A stretch of 64,000 nt of DNA, from contig SSNU01000214.1 in the NCBI GenBank assembly GCA_012064415.1, positions 99,586 to 163,585 on the forward strand, read 5' to 3'. Below, piece by piece: positions 1-11,440 of the stretch; position 1 is the stretch's first letter, and each line of letters starts with the position of its first letter. The position numbers were made by a program, and so were the translations under genes. The notes beneath the pieces are model-generated. The model saw only the letters and a list, made by a program, of their open reading frames with translations, made no database searches and had not been told where the DNA came from. The stretch is from Gyrodactylus bullatarudis (lineage: Eukaryota; Platyhelminthes; Monogenea; Gyrodactylidea; Gyrodactylidae).

Positions 1-360
1 ATTTGATATTAGACAAATAATTTGAATTTGCTTAAAGAACTTTACAGGAATTCGTTATTACTGGAAAATTGAATTATTTAAATTTTTTGATTATCACGAA
101 GGAAAATAATTCAGAAGTTTAACTTTTTCTTGGCGATGTGCGAGTTTCTCTCAACCTCTACGGCCTTAGTATCGAATTCCTTCAAAGCTTCGAAATTGAT
201 TTAAAAAGCGGATTTTCGAAATTCCAAAAATGACTAAATTTTTTGCCAAATTAAATTTCTTTTTTTTATTTTGCTTCTTTTTATAACTTATTTGTTAAAT
301 TCATATTGAATTCAAAATAAATCGTAAGTTTTCATCTCCATGTCAACTAGCTTTATTTCC
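1..360. repeat. Degenerate foldback repeat, right part
   Basis: The segment ends in a close match to the terminal motif of the foldback family seen best at 24144-24872 (TTCATCTCCATGTCAACTAG at about 331-352). Scattered matches to the family core lie upstream, for example TTATCACGAAGGAAAAT near 91. The left end is outside the window. No gene is visible. Confidence 0.5.
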
Positions 361-1202
361 GATAAGAAATGAGATTCAAAAATTAAAGATAAGAAAAAAA
401 GTGTATATTTGACTGAAAAGCGTTCCGTATTTTTTAAGAACCTTACTTAAATATTCTTGAAATGTTGGGCAATATTATCGTTCATCTTAATTAAGAAAGT
501 AATTTTTATCTTCAAGTGAAAAAATTAAATCTAATATTTATCAATTCTATTGGGTTAGTAATATCTACCAAAAATACATGTTTCTCTTAATTTTCATCAT
601 ATTTTCTCAAATGTTGTGATGAAACCAACTTTGTAAAACTACGCTTTCCCATGAAAAAAAATTCACATATAGTTACGATATCATAGTATTTAGTGTATAA
701 AAAAATTCCACAATCCGTAATCATATTTTCTCCCATGTTTTCAATTTAAACATCACTGAAAAATATTCAATTGCTCAAATGTTTTAATTCAGATCTGAGT
801 TAAAGGTTTCTAGATTTAAAAGTACTGGAATAAATAATTATTATTTCGGTAGAAGAAATCGTCTTGAACAATGCGAAAATTAGTCTAATCAAGAGAAATG
901 CTGTTCTCAGACTGAATGGTCAAATTGATACAAAGTTTCGTTATTAATAATAACTTATTATTGTCTCTTGATTTTTGATGTCTAGTCGCTCAATCTTAAG
1001 ATCATAGCATCGTGAAGCATTTGTCGATATCACCCATTGAGAAGAAAAACTATATAAAATTTTTTTTTTGCTTTTATCATAAAAAATGATACATTTAAAA
1101 TGAGAATTCCTAAAGTATCAGATTTTATAAAGTTCTGAAATTCCACTTTTAGAATAGAAACAGCAAAATATCCGAAATTTTTTGATAAATAGAAAAAGTA
1201 AA
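361..1202. other. Gene-free AT-rich DNA
   Basis: I see no coding region, RNA gene or clear repeat here. Confidence 0.5.
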
Positions 1203-1530
1203 TGTAGATTTAATTAAAATATGATCAACCTTTTACTAAAGTCTGTTCTAGACAGTTCGGTGCTGAGATAGTCTAGTGACTTTTTCAGTGGGATGAGATG
1301 CTTGTACTCTGAAAATCGGAAAAAACATCTGCCTAATCAATAATATATGGTGATTTTTAGGTTTTTTTTGGTTTTTTCAGCAGGTCATCTGATTCGTTTT
1401 TAGATCTGGTTTTAGATTAAATTAAAGAGACTTTAGTGTCTCATCCCACCGAAGAAGGTAATTGACTATCTCAGTACCGAAACGTCTGGAACAGACTTTG
1501 GTAAAAGGTTGATTATATTCCCATCGAATC
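1203..1530. repeat. Inverted pair of PLE-terminus-like repeats
   Basis: Two arms of about 110 bp face each other around a 110-bp centre. The left arm (about 1203-1312) is the reverse complement of the right arm (about 1438-1530), sharing ATCAACCTTTTAC, GTCTGTTC and CTATCTCAG. The same sequence family recurs at 27560-27740 and 33085-33270. The right arm has a degenerate hammerhead-like core: CCGAAGA at 1449-1455 and GAAA at 1479-1482, with GGTA/TACC able to form stem II between them. The arrangement suggests two PLE ends joined head to head. Confidence 0.6.
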
Positions 1531-3429
1531 TACCATTCCTAATCTTAATTGAAGATTTCAGATTTGATTATGGATCAAAACAATTTTCCTATCCAAAGTT
1601 GTTTTTCTAACTTAATAATCAATGCTTTTTTTCAAAATTTCTGGCCTGGTCTTGTCTTATTTGTATGCAAAAGGAAAAGCTATCTTGTTAAGTTTTAGAG
1701 ATCAAAAAAGAATATAATCTCATAGTTAGAATCATAACAACACATCTACTTTTGATGCAATAGATCATATTGATTAGATCAAATTCTTTATTTGAAATTT
1801 CACGCTACTTTAACGGAAAATGTGATATCAAAGAAAACTGTCAACGCTCAATAGATTCCTAATTTGATGATAGACACTGAAGAAGTTAATTTGATTTCTT
1901 TCATTTTTCTTTCTCTAATATTTTGCTGAAGCTTGAAAAATCTTTTAAACAATCAATCACTTTCATTTCTACTCAAATTATTAAAATCTTAAAAATTGAA
2001 TCTTCTCAGTTTATCTGTTATTGTGATTTCTTAGACATTAATGAGGATGACATTTGATAGGAATTTTACAAAATGTACCCGGGCATTTTAACTTTTGAAT
2101 CAAGCTCGAAATTAGAAAAAACATTTTTGAAAATAATAACTCGATAAATATTTTTTTCAGATTTGACTGACTGAGCAAGACTGATTTTTCCTCAAAGAAT
2201 TCAATTTCTGTTTATTTATTTTGTTATTTATTCTTATAGACATTTTTCGACGAATTTTTCACACCTGAATCAAAGTCTTCGCCAATTACGTTACTTGTTA
2301 CAGAAATCACACATACTACTGAAATGACTATCTGTTTCATACACTTCGACACAGATTAAGAACATCTAATTAAAATATTTTTCTTTCCTCTCATTCGAAT
2401 AAGAATGAAGTTCTTACTGCGCTTTATTAAATTTCGATACATAATCCAATAAATAAATATTTCGAAGCATGGGTTATTAGATTCCTTTTTATTACTCTTA
2501 TCGAACAATCTTCAATATCAATAAAATATATTTATAACTACTCATAAATAATTAAAATTGAATAGGGAATATGATCAAATATCATGAATTATTTTCCCAA
2601 AACACACCACATCATAATACCTTTAAAAAATATAAAGTTCGGTACCATTCAATTTTAATCATAATATTATCCATAGAAACTCGTATACGTTTTTTTGAAT
2701 CAAAAATCAATATAAATAATTAACGGAATCATTTATTTTGATAAGATTATAAAAGTCATAATTGGCGCCAATTCTTATAAACCAAATCATCAGATGTTAT
2801 TCACCTCTCTGTTGAATGCTAATTAAGTCAGAATTATTTTTACTCTATTGAATACAAAAATGTAAAATACATACTGAATAAATTTGACAGGTGATTTCAC
2901 GAGTTATAAGACATCTTGTCAGTAAGACTATTCTCTATATTTTACAAGATTCTTTAAAACACTAATTTATTCTTGTGTTTTTACACGTTACCTTTTTTGC
3001 TATTTTATCCTGAAGCAGATGATGATCTTGTGGTGTAATGAATAAACAATTCTTCACCAAAACTTTAGTATTATTATTATTATTTATCAATATTAACTTT
3101 GGTTGTTTTCTTAATAACTTGACTTTTTTATAACCCTTTCTCTCTCATATTAATGATGATGAACCAAGCTGCGACCTTAAGTGGGCTGTATAAGAACCTT
3201 TATAATGTTATTACAAAATAATCTCATTACAATACTTGTGAGTCATCTTGATTACAAAATTATTTATGTTTATTCTAGGAAATTTTCAGAAAGTTGAATA
3301 AAATATTAATCATTTGATACATTAGAGAATAAGATTTGTCTGAATTTCAAGAATAGAAACCTGCTGGGTTATTTTTCTATTTATATCCAAGCAAATTTGA
3401 GAAAATATCGATTCAGTATTCGAAATCTC
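1531..3429. other. Gene-free AT-rich DNA
   Basis: No coding exon was recognised. A short run of TAT/ATT units at about 3066-3087 follows a polyadenylation-like stretch (ATGAATAAAC) and may be the tail of an old LINE insertion. That reading is weak. Confidence 0.4.
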
Positions 3430-3665
3430 AACATGAGGCTAGTTGACATGAAGATGAGAAATTATGATTTTTGACAAAAACCTCAATATCAAGCTCTAAA
3501 TAATAAGGAAATTTTTTTATTTTTTTTGGATTCCATGATGAAATGAGCATATGAGCTGTTGAAATAAGAAAATTGAATCTGGCTAAAATTATGTGGTTTT
3601 TCGAATCTCAAAAATTCCTCGATTTCGTAGATTTACAACATTTCGATAATGATATTTCGACAAAA
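3430..3665. repeat. Foldback repeat, left half, interrupted by a LINE
   Basis: It begins with the family terminus (CTAGTTGACATGAAGATGAG at about 3439-3458) and continues with the conserved 'gattccatgatgaaatgagc' block. The matching core resumes after the LINE at about 4570-4735. The LINE between them therefore probably inserted into this repeat. Confidence 0.55.
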
Positions 3666-3689
3666 GATTATACGAAGGATTATACGATA

Positions 3690-4497
3690 AATGCAAAATT
3701 ATGCTCCCATCGGGTCTCCCTGCAACCCTCATGGAATCGCTTCTACTTCCTGGAGAAATTGTCTCCTTTACTTCAGACCTTGGTTTCAGTATTAACTCTA
3801 ATTTAAAAATTGATCCTTTCTCTAGTCTGCCTAGGATTAAGTCACAAATTTTCACAATAAAAAAATTCTGTTTCTCGTCTAATGTAAGATTGAAAGCTTA
3901 CAAATCACTCATACTTCCTCTTTTTGATTATATTTTTCCAATATTACCTAAAATTAATAATTCTCAATGTTTGGAAATTGAAAGGATCCAATATAGATTC
4001 CTACATTCTATTTTCCCTCACCTTGACTCTTATAATGCACTCATTTCTGTCTCAGGGCTTCAACCACTCTGGGTGCGCAGATGTGCATTTGTAGTAAAAA
4101 AATTTACTGAATCTTATGCCTCATGTCAAAATAGCTACCACTTCCGTAAGGAAAAATTTGAAGATAATTTTCTGTTGTCTACTTTTAAATCTATTTATTC
4201 AAAATTTGAATTGGCCGAGTGTGAAAATCTTAAAAATTTAAGACAAATTATGTCCCACATAAGATCAAAATTAGACTATTCCATGTCTTTTCTTTATTCT
4301 CATCTTCAAAAGCCAGATGATTAACGAATTTCTTACAAATTTATTAGCATTTTATTTCTTATTAAAAAAAAAAATTGCTTTGCCTACAAAAACAGATAGA
4401 TTGTATTGACCATTATGAACTCTTATGAACAGATTTACATTTTATTTTATATATTTATATTTTCTTTTCAAAAATAAACTTGTCTAACAAAAAAAAG
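3690..4497 (+). mobile_element. 5'-truncated LINE (family with TCTAACA-A(n) tail), copy A
   Basis: An open reading frame (3701-4324, 207 codons) matches the C-terminal part of a LINE reverse-transcriptase protein. It contains the post-catalytic block 'RLKAYKSLILPLFDYIFP', then 'PLWVRRCAFVVKKF' and a C-terminus ending 'HIRSKLDYSMSFLYSHL'. The same protein is encoded by copies at 35300-36177 (+) and 16186-16600 (-). All three end in TCTAACA plus a run of A, here at about 4484-4497. The catalytic RT domain and endonuclease are missing, so this is a dead 5'-truncated insertion. It has no in-frame stop. Clade is not certain; jockey/CR1-like is my best guess. Confidence 0.75.
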
Positions 4498-4499
4498 GT

Positions 4500-4735
4500 T
4501 TCATATTTAGCCATAGGGGTCGATTGTTGAAAAATTTAGTTTATTCGACCTGCCATAATAAAAACGAATTTTTGGTAACATTTTTAGATGAATTCGTCTA
4601 ATGTTGATATCAAATACCAGCATCTATTCACGGGAAATTTTCGAAATCGATAAAAATTTCGAGTTCAGAGTTTGAAAAAAGTGGAAATTGGGGTATTTTC
4701 GAAACTCCTAAATGTCCTAATTTTTGTCGAATTGA
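4500..4735. repeat. Foldback repeat, core part after the LINE insertion
   Basis: Contains the family core motifs GATGAATTCGTCTAATGTTG, AAATCGATAAAAATTTCGAG and 'gaaaaaagtggaaatt', as in the copies at 24600-24670 and 42290-42370. The outer right terminus is missing. Confidence 0.5.
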
Positions 4736-5428
4736 TGATTCTTCTTTTATTAGCTCTTGATTACTCGGAAGAAAATATCAGTTTTTGTAAATATAGTGAA
4801 TTCTGTGAACTCCGTATCAATAAGATTTATTGCTTAACAGACAATTACTCAATAGAATAATAATTCAAACCTATCATAGACTCTATAAAAAATGAATTTA
4901 GACTTGAATAATCATCAAGCGGTTATAATTCAACTTTATTGTGATGTCCAAAATAAATTTCAAAAGTATTTTTTTCAACAAAAAAATTTAATTTTATGCG
5001 TGCTTTTAAAGTTTTGGATGTAAAAAAATCAGAAAAAGTGTGAATCTTGGTAATGCTCGGCTACAAAATAGAATTGTGAGAAAGTTTACAAATTTTCTTC
5101 TCAATCAACCAAATGGAAGTGTTCTGATCATCAGGTGTACTTTGTTTATTCTTTTGGGAATAATTTGTATTGATTTTTGACAAACGGATTAATTACAAAA
5201 AATATAGGATTTATGAAATTCCTCACAGTTCGTGTAAAAATAATACATTCAATTTAACCAACGAATCTATCAGTCAGAGTGCAAAATTTGACGTTACTTT
5301 TTACCTTGTTCTCTGGATAATCCAAGAGAAAAATAGAATAAAAGAAATCAAACTAAGAAGGAAGCAAATTATGAAATTGCCGATGATAAATTGCTTTAAT
5401 AGAATTCTTTTGTTTTTTCCCTTCTCAG
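4736..5428. other. Probable Eph intron, no exon seen
   Basis: I looked for the Eph transmembrane exon and did not find it. The sequence just before 5429 is a good splice acceptor (tgttttttcccttctcag). Confidence 0.45.
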
Positions 5429-5539
5429 ACGATGAAATGCCAATCTACAATGAATCCATGATGTATGAGGAGGCTCAGATTAGCTATGGCAATGAAATCG
5501 ATCCAAATTGTGTTTATAACTCTGTCGTCATTGGCTCTG
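5429..5539 (+). CDS. Eph receptor tyrosine kinase, juxtamembrane exon
   Basis: An internal exon of an Eph receptor. The acceptor is CCCTTCTCAG ending at 5428 and the donor is GTGAG from 5540. It starts with the last two bases of a codon and ends with one base, which pairs with GT at 7413-7414 to make Gly. It reads DEMPIYNESMMYEEAQISYG, then NEIDPNCVYNSVVIGSG. This matches the Eph juxtamembrane segment, where two regulatory tyrosines precede the kinase (here Tyr in PIYNES and MMYEE), followed by the E-I-D/E-x-x-C signature and the start of the glycine-rich loop. In the family, phosphorylation of these tyrosines releases autoinhibition and recruits SH2 proteins; that role is inferred here. The ectodomain and membrane-span exons must lie upstream of the window. 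Confidence 0.85.
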
Positions 5540-5804
5540 GTGAGTTTTTAATATTTTCAATCGAAATTCTGTTAATTTGTATGAATTTGCAAAATTCTCA
5601 ACAAGAATTTGAATCACATAGATAAATAAAAAATTTTGGTATTCATTTTTTGGTAATTTGAGCTCTCATTCCATAGTGAAAGATTGATAAAAATACTCTT
5701 TGTTTTCAAAAACTATTTTCCTACTGACACCCCCCCCCCCACAATTCAAACCTGAAACAAAATTAATAGATGGACTAATGGAAGGCCTCAAAATACAATT
5801 GCAT

Positions 5805-5885
5805 TGTAACACTAGATAAATGTTACCGGGGTAGAGTCTGAAGAGTTTATCACTATAATATACGCACGTTTTCTCCAAACCTTGG
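5805..5885 (+). repeat. PLE-terminus-like fragment
   Basis: Contains CTGAAGA at 5838-5844 within 'ccggggtagagtctgaagag', flanked by GATAAA and TTTATC. The same block is found at 19075-19160, and the downstream part (TTTATCACT...ATATACGC) at 26520-26580 on the - strand. The GAAA half of the hammerhead-like core is not conserved here. Confidence 0.45.
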
Positions 5886-6869
5886 TTGATAAAAATACTT
5901 TTGGTTTTCAAAAATATTTTCTGAATAACTTCATTTTCATTTCCAAATTCTCGCTTTTATTCTTAGCTATTATATCAAAAAAACTTTAACTAATTCTAAG
6001 AACACTGTCTGCTTATGTATTTAGTCGAATATCGTAAAATATCCTTAATCTTGTGATTATATTATTCCTACAAAGGTTATATAATCATATAAGAAGATAT
6101 TGAAGATGTAAAATAAGGAATTTTAGACAATTTATCAAACTATTTTTCATTAGACAAACGAGAGAAAATTAGATTATCCCAAACAATAAGACATGAAAAA
6201 TGTCATCTGACAATTTTTAATACTTTGTTTTAATATAGACTAACAAATTAGGAACTGAATATGTTCTAGACCCGTTTAGGTTATTAAATTGTAATGATTA
6301 GAGCCTCAAAATATAATACTTAAAAATAATTAAGATTGAATTTAAAAAATTGAAAAGTATTATTTTTCGATTTTATTATTTTAATTATCGCTAATTTACA
6401 ACAAATATCTTACATGAACTACTTATAAGTAAACAGAAATAAAATTGAAAAACAAATTAATATTGAGATTAATCTAAAATATCGAGATAATATCCAAATT
6501 ACTATCTCCAAGGCTATTTTTGAGCTTAGCAAATTGCTAGACAATGAAAATCATCTCTCTACCTCAAAAATGAGGACTGAGTTCATTGATATGGATGAAA
6601 TAAAGTATTATTTGAATGCCTTATATTCAAAATAATAGATTTTAAGACCTTATAACTTTGAACCCTGATGACATAGCAGAAAAATTATTAGTTTAAAGTG
6701 GTTTTCATAACAGAGGGAATAGCTGGTTAAAATAAGCATTTTAATAATTTTTGAGGCTCTAGTAATAATTTTAGTAATATTACAATTTATAATTATAATT
6801 TATTACAATCTCACTTGTAATTTTAATGTCTTTAAAATCTTTTAATGTATCATTTCAACTTTTAGAAAA

Positions 6870-6993
6870 AGTTTTCTATTGCCTGATGATGATTGGCCTT
6901 AGTAAGAATGTAATGTGAAGGCTCGTGGGCAGGCACGTGTACTTCCTTCTAACTATTCTGCTTGAGAAGCCTTTACAATAATAATAATAATCT
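6870..6993 (+). mobile_element. LINE 3' end with AAT-repeat tail
   Basis: A short, comparatively GC-rich segment (CCTGATGATGATTGGCC, then GGCTCGTGGGCAGGCACGTG) is followed directly by AATAATAATAATAAT at about 6977-6993. A conserved-looking 3' UTR followed by a trinucleotide tail is typical of CR1/jockey-type LINE 3' ends. No coding part remains. Confidence 0.45.
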
Positions 6994-7412
6994 TATCTAC
7001 TACATTTCATGAATTATTCAATTTTTCATCTTTTATTTTTAATCATCACCATATAATTGTGCAATATGAGAATAAGAATTTACTGTCCATGAATACTTTA
7101 TCATTAAAAAATAGTTTTTTGTTTATCTCTCAAGAGAGATTTCCATCTGAGGGAGGAAAAACAATAAAAACGCAAGTAATCCTAAATTGACAGGGATTAG
7201 TTAATCTGGTTATTTCTGAATGATTCATGTAATACAATTTGAGAAGATACCAGTGTACTCTTTTATGTATAACATCATTGAAAGACAGGATGACCCATTA
7301 TTCCCCTCAGTCTATTGCATACAAATCGATTTTTACTAATCAATCATAAGATTTTTTTTTAAATTTTACTCAAAATTATTTTATGATAATCATTTTCAAT
7401 TATTTTAAATAG

Positions 7413-7663
7413 GTGAATTTGGGGAAGTGTGCCGGGCATATATGAAAACGTTATCTATGGATAAACCAAAAGTTGTTGCCATAAAAACCCTGAAGCCATC
7501 AGCAAATCGAAAGGAGCGTGAAGATTTCTTAGCTGAAGCTTTGATTATTTCCCAATTGAGGCATCCACATATTGTTAGTCTAGAAGGTGTTGTTACCATG
7601 ACAGATCCTATTATGATTATTTTTGAATATATGGAGAATCATTCCCTTGACAAATATTTACGA
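7413..7663 (+). CDS. Eph receptor tyrosine kinase, kinase N-lobe exon
   Basis: The second Eph exon in the window; acceptor TTTTAAATAG before 7413, donor GTGAG from 7664, ending in phase 0. It encodes the rest of the glycine-rich loop (GSGEFGEV across the junction), the ATP-binding lysine in VVAIKTLKP (codon 7484-7486), the alpha-C glutamate in FLAEALIISQL (codon 7535-7537) and the hinge MIIFEYMENHSLDKYLR. All key N-lobe residues are present, so the kinase looks catalytically competent. The odd feature is the gatekeeper just before the hinge: Phe (codon 7622-7624). Vertebrate Eph receptors have Thr there (MIITEYMEN pattern). Eph receptors bind membrane-anchored ephrins and signal at cell contacts. 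Confidence 0.93.
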
Positions 7664-7835
7664 GTGAGTTTTCATTTTATTCAAACATTAAAAACTGAGA
7701 TTGTTTTGTTACGTTTGTCCTGAGTTGAGTTAAAAAGATCTTTTTGAGAAAATCTGAAGATTTCACAAGTAAGGCATACTCATCTGTGGAAAAAATAGAA
7801 TTTATCTTTGGCATCGAAAATTGTTGTTCTAATTT

Positions 7836-8125
7836 TAAAGCTAGTTGACATGAGATGAGAATTTTTGTAAAAACCTCAATATTTTTTCTCTTGATAGTCA
7901 GGAATACAAACTTTTTTGAATATCATTATGAAATATGCCAATAAGTTGTAAAAAGAAAAAAAGTTCCGAAATAAATTAAATCAAATCATATTCGAAAATG
8001 CGTAGAATTTCCTCTTTTTTAATGTTTCATCTAAAATTTTTTATTGAATTCAGAGAATTGAATCTATATTTTGGACCAACATTAGAAAAAGAATTCATTT
8101 CATCTTCATGGCAGCTAGCTTTATT
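7836..8125. repeat. Short foldback repeat
   Basis: Left end CTAGTTGACATGAGATGAGA (about 7842) and right end CATCTTCATGGCAGCTAGCT (about 8101) are imperfect inverted copies. It is a shortened member of the 24144-24872 family. Confidence 0.55.
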
Positions 8126-8744
8126 TAGATGCAAGTAACCGTATTTTAATCTGAAAATAATTAAATACAAGGAGTACTTTTAGCGTCTGTTCTTGATCCT
8201 TTATTACAGCGTATACCAAATTTGCATAATTCTCTTTGTTTTTTATCACTTTAATTTTAGCAACACATCACTTGAAAAGATCAAATGAATTTATATTTTT
8301 AATTAATCCATGCCTTTCTATTGATAACGACGATGTAGATTATGGAAAATAAGTGAATTTGGTATAGCACTTTCTAGAGATATTCGGTCAAGATGAATAA
8401 AATACCAGACCACATTAGTAACCTTTGAATAGTTTTCTATCTAAATTCAATTGAGTCAGTTTACGTCTTAAAAGCAATCAAATCAAGAAAAATAGATCTT
8501 GGCTAAAGATTTCTTAATAATCCTTTTTTAACAATGGCAAAATATGTTTGGAATGAAAATTTTTTGTTAGAGAATCATTAAATTTTGAATTAAGAATTTA
8601 TTCAAGAAGAAAAATTGAAAAATTTAGCGTTCAAAATCATTTGATCAAGCTTTTAAGTTTGAATCTTATTTTTGAACATAAATTAATCTAGTTTCCTAAC
8701 TTTGATGGATTTATCTTAAAAATAGTCTCGAAGTGGAAAAAAAA

Positions 8745-9225
8745 TCCAAAATCTAGTCCTCAAGAATTTTCTCCCCATCAATTTTTCGAAAGCCTCCCCA
8801 TTAGCCAACTATCAGCCTTATTTAAAATCGCCATGAGCTCGAACATTTTTACCGATTAAGAAGGTATAAAGCGACTAAACGCTGATATCATCATTAGACA
8901 AAGAATTCGAATTCGGCCTTGAGTTTGAATATAACTCACTAAATTTAAACTTTAAATTGTTGGATCATTTTCCTTCGTGATAATCGCTAAATTCAAATGG
9001 TTCGATTTCCGACGACAAGGACGAATTCCTCTAATTTTTTTTACGCCTATTCGAATTCTTTAACTAATGATGATTCGAAATGTCTGAAACGAATTGCTTT
9101 AAATTTTTTTCATTTCAACAACTCATGGTCTCATTTCATAATGAGATCTAAAATTTATTTGTGTTCCTGACTATCTGAAAAAAAATATTTTTGTAAAAAA
9201 TGCTCATCTTCATCTCAACTAGTTT
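8745..9225. repeat. Foldback repeat, degenerate
   Basis: Contains the family core (GGATCATTTTCCTTCGTGAT and TTCAAATGGTTCGATTTCC at about 8962-9011) and the right terminus (GCTCATCTTCATCTCAACTA at about 9201-9220). The left arm is eroded. Confidence 0.55.
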
Positions 9226-9715
9226 TAACCCTTTCGATACCAGAGGTCATATATGACCTCTATGTTCAAACTGACTTTTTCCAATGATTTTGAAACATTT
9301 TTTTATGATTATTTCTTGATAGTATGTCACAAATTATCTTAGTATGCTATCATGCTATATTTTTGCTAGCCAGGCATAAGAATGCCATAGATATTTGAAC
9401 TTTTACCGAAGGAAGTAGAATTCCTTAATTTATAATTCTTTTTGATCGAAATTATTAAACTTATCAATGTACAGAGATAATAAGAATAATTTCCGTAGAA
9501 ACTAGATAGTTAATCCAAAACAAGGTATATTTTTTATGCATGAAATCAATGAGCAGTTCCATCAATAGTCTCGCGAAAATGGGGCAATTTTCAACCCCAT
9601 TTTTACCTTAGATATTCAATATCTAGGTTATTTTGTAATAAGATCGAATGAAATTTAAAAGATATTCCATGAGTAAAAAGGGGTGGGTAGTGTTACTAAT
9701 TGAAAGCACAAAGTA

Positions 9716-10780
9716 CATTAAACTTCCTAGAAAATGTATTATCCGAAAAATAATCGATCGGAATATTTCTACCTGATTACTCATGAGTACGACCATTAAT
9801 TTTCAAAAATATTTTTAGAACCTCGTGTGTTCTGAAGCGCCAAATAAGGCTTGAACTTCACAATAAAATTATAAAAATTTGTATTTTGGCTAATATCGCT
9901 ATGCTCTTGCCTCTAAACCTTTTTCCATTAATCTAGCTCCATTAATAAGCGAAATATATTTTTTTCGTTCTACATCAATAAAAATAACTCCATCCGATGC
10001 AGAATGAAAAGTTGTTTCACTTGCCTAAATTTTATGCATCAATATCATAATCGGTGAAAACTAGACGAGTTCAAAGTTGATATGATCGGGATATTTGTTT
10101 TCGAATGAAAATCGATAAAATTCCATTTTTAATCTGACTTTAGTTATGGACCCCCGTTTTTTCTTACCGATGACGTCATATCATGTAAGCTTTGCCATGT
10201 TGGGAGACCCCCGTTCTTATTCTAATAATGAAGGATGTTGAATAATTATAATGTTGGCAGATCCCTATCCTTACAATAAGAACGGGGGTCTCCCAACATG
10301 GCAAAGCTTACATGATATGACGTCATCGGTAAGAAAAAACGGGGGTCCATAACTAAAGTCAGATTAAAAATGGAATTTTATCGATTTTCATTCGAAAACA
10401 AATATCCCGATCATATCAACTTTGAACTCGTCTAGTTTTCACCGATTATGATATTGATGCATAAAATTTAGGCAAGTGAAACAACTTTTCATTCTGCATC
10501 GGATGGAGTTATTTTTATTGATGTAGAACGAAAAAAATATATTTCGCTTATTAATGGAGCTAGATTAATGGAAAAAGGTTTAGAGGCAAGAGCATAGCGA
10601 TATTAGCCAAAATACAAATTTTTATAATTTTATTGTGAAGTTCAAGCCTTATTTGGCGCTTCAGAACACACGAGGTTCTAAAAATATTTTTGAAAATTAA
10701 TGGTCGTACTCATGAGTAATCAGGTAGAAATATTCCGATCGATTATTTTTCGGATAATACATTTTCTAGGAAGTTTAGTG
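9716..10780. repeat. 1,065-bp near-perfect palindromic DNA transposon (TA target site)
   Basis: Two arms of 506 bp each (9716-10221 and 10275-10780) are nearly identical inverted copies around a 53-bp centre. The first visible mismatch is at the third base (CAT against CAC). The ends read CA(T/C)TAAACTTCCTAG and are flanked by TA (9714-9715 and 10781-10782). With the insert removed, the host PLE reads straight through CACAAAG-TA-ATGTGAAAA, as in the intact copy at 11220-11237. There is no coding region. The TA duplication suggests mobilisation by a Tc1/mariner-type transposase, and the near-identical arms suggest a recent insertion. Confidence 0.9.
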
Positions 10781-10963
10781 TAATGTGAAAATATGAGGTA
10801 TGAATATAATGGTTACATCTGTCAAAAATATTTGGTGATCTTATTTTGTCCTATGTCATCATCTGATTTGTTTCTTTTTCTTGGGGTTGATACCAGTGTT
10901 GGTTGCGAATTGGTCAGTGATGGTCTTGGTAGAACCAGTGGTTTCACGAATTTCTTTGAAATT

Positions 10964-11197
10964 ATTTACAAACAACCAGGGAAAAACGTGGCAGCTCTCA
11001 AAACCGCTGAAGCATTATACATAGAGAAACAAAAGCCAAATCTATGTATCCAAAAGAAATTCGTGAAACCACTGGTTCTATCAAGACCAACACTGACCAA
11101 TTCGCAACCAACACTGGTATCAACCCCAAGAAAAAGAAACAGATCAGATGATGACATAAGACAAAATAAGATCACCAAATATTTTTCACAGATGTAA
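10964..11197 (+). pseudogene. PLE C-terminal coding remnant
   Basis: The frame contains 'TAEALYIEKQKPNLC', matching the conserved end of the GIY-YIG endonuclease region of PLE proteins (Glu-Ala-Leu-x-Ile...Lys-Pro-x-Leu-Asn). A basic tail ends in ITKYFSQM before the stop at 11195-11197. The RT and most of the endonuclease are absent. Upstream, the reading runs into the inverted arm and is meaningless there. Confidence 0.6.
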
Positions 11198-11440
11198 CCA
11201 TTATATTCATACCTCATATTTTCACATTACTTTGTGCTTTCAATTAGTAACACTACCCACCCCTTTGTACATAATTTCTATTGTTATTACTATTAGTCAT
11301 ATTACAGAGTCAAGTGTGATAGGGATAAATATCACTCTTACACCCCAAAGAGTCTATGTTATTATTATACACACGCACCAGAGAACAACCAATGAGAGCT
11401 AAAACCAAGATTTTGTACACAATTTTCTTTATATAATTCT

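Larger units (their letters stand above)
5540..7412 (+). other. Eph intron (1.9 kb)
   Basis: A GT-AG intron between the juxtamembrane and kinase N-lobe exons. It holds a poly-C run of about 12 near 5730, a PLE-terminus-like piece (5805-5885) and a LINE 3' tail (6870-6993). The rest is AT-rich with nothing recognisable. Confidence 0.7.

Noticed and set aside
4672..4860. Hydrophobic frame as the Eph transmembrane exon
   Set aside because: It begins inside a foldback repeat core, lacks a good acceptor and has no Eph-like flanks.
5727..5742. Poly-C tract in the Eph intron
   Set aside because: A simple homopolymer; no sign of function.
10793..11217. Mirror-image frames starting MRYEYNGYIC on both strands
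   Set aside because: They are produced by the inverted duplication of a PLE 3' end; only the half at 10964-11197 (+) is former coding sequence.
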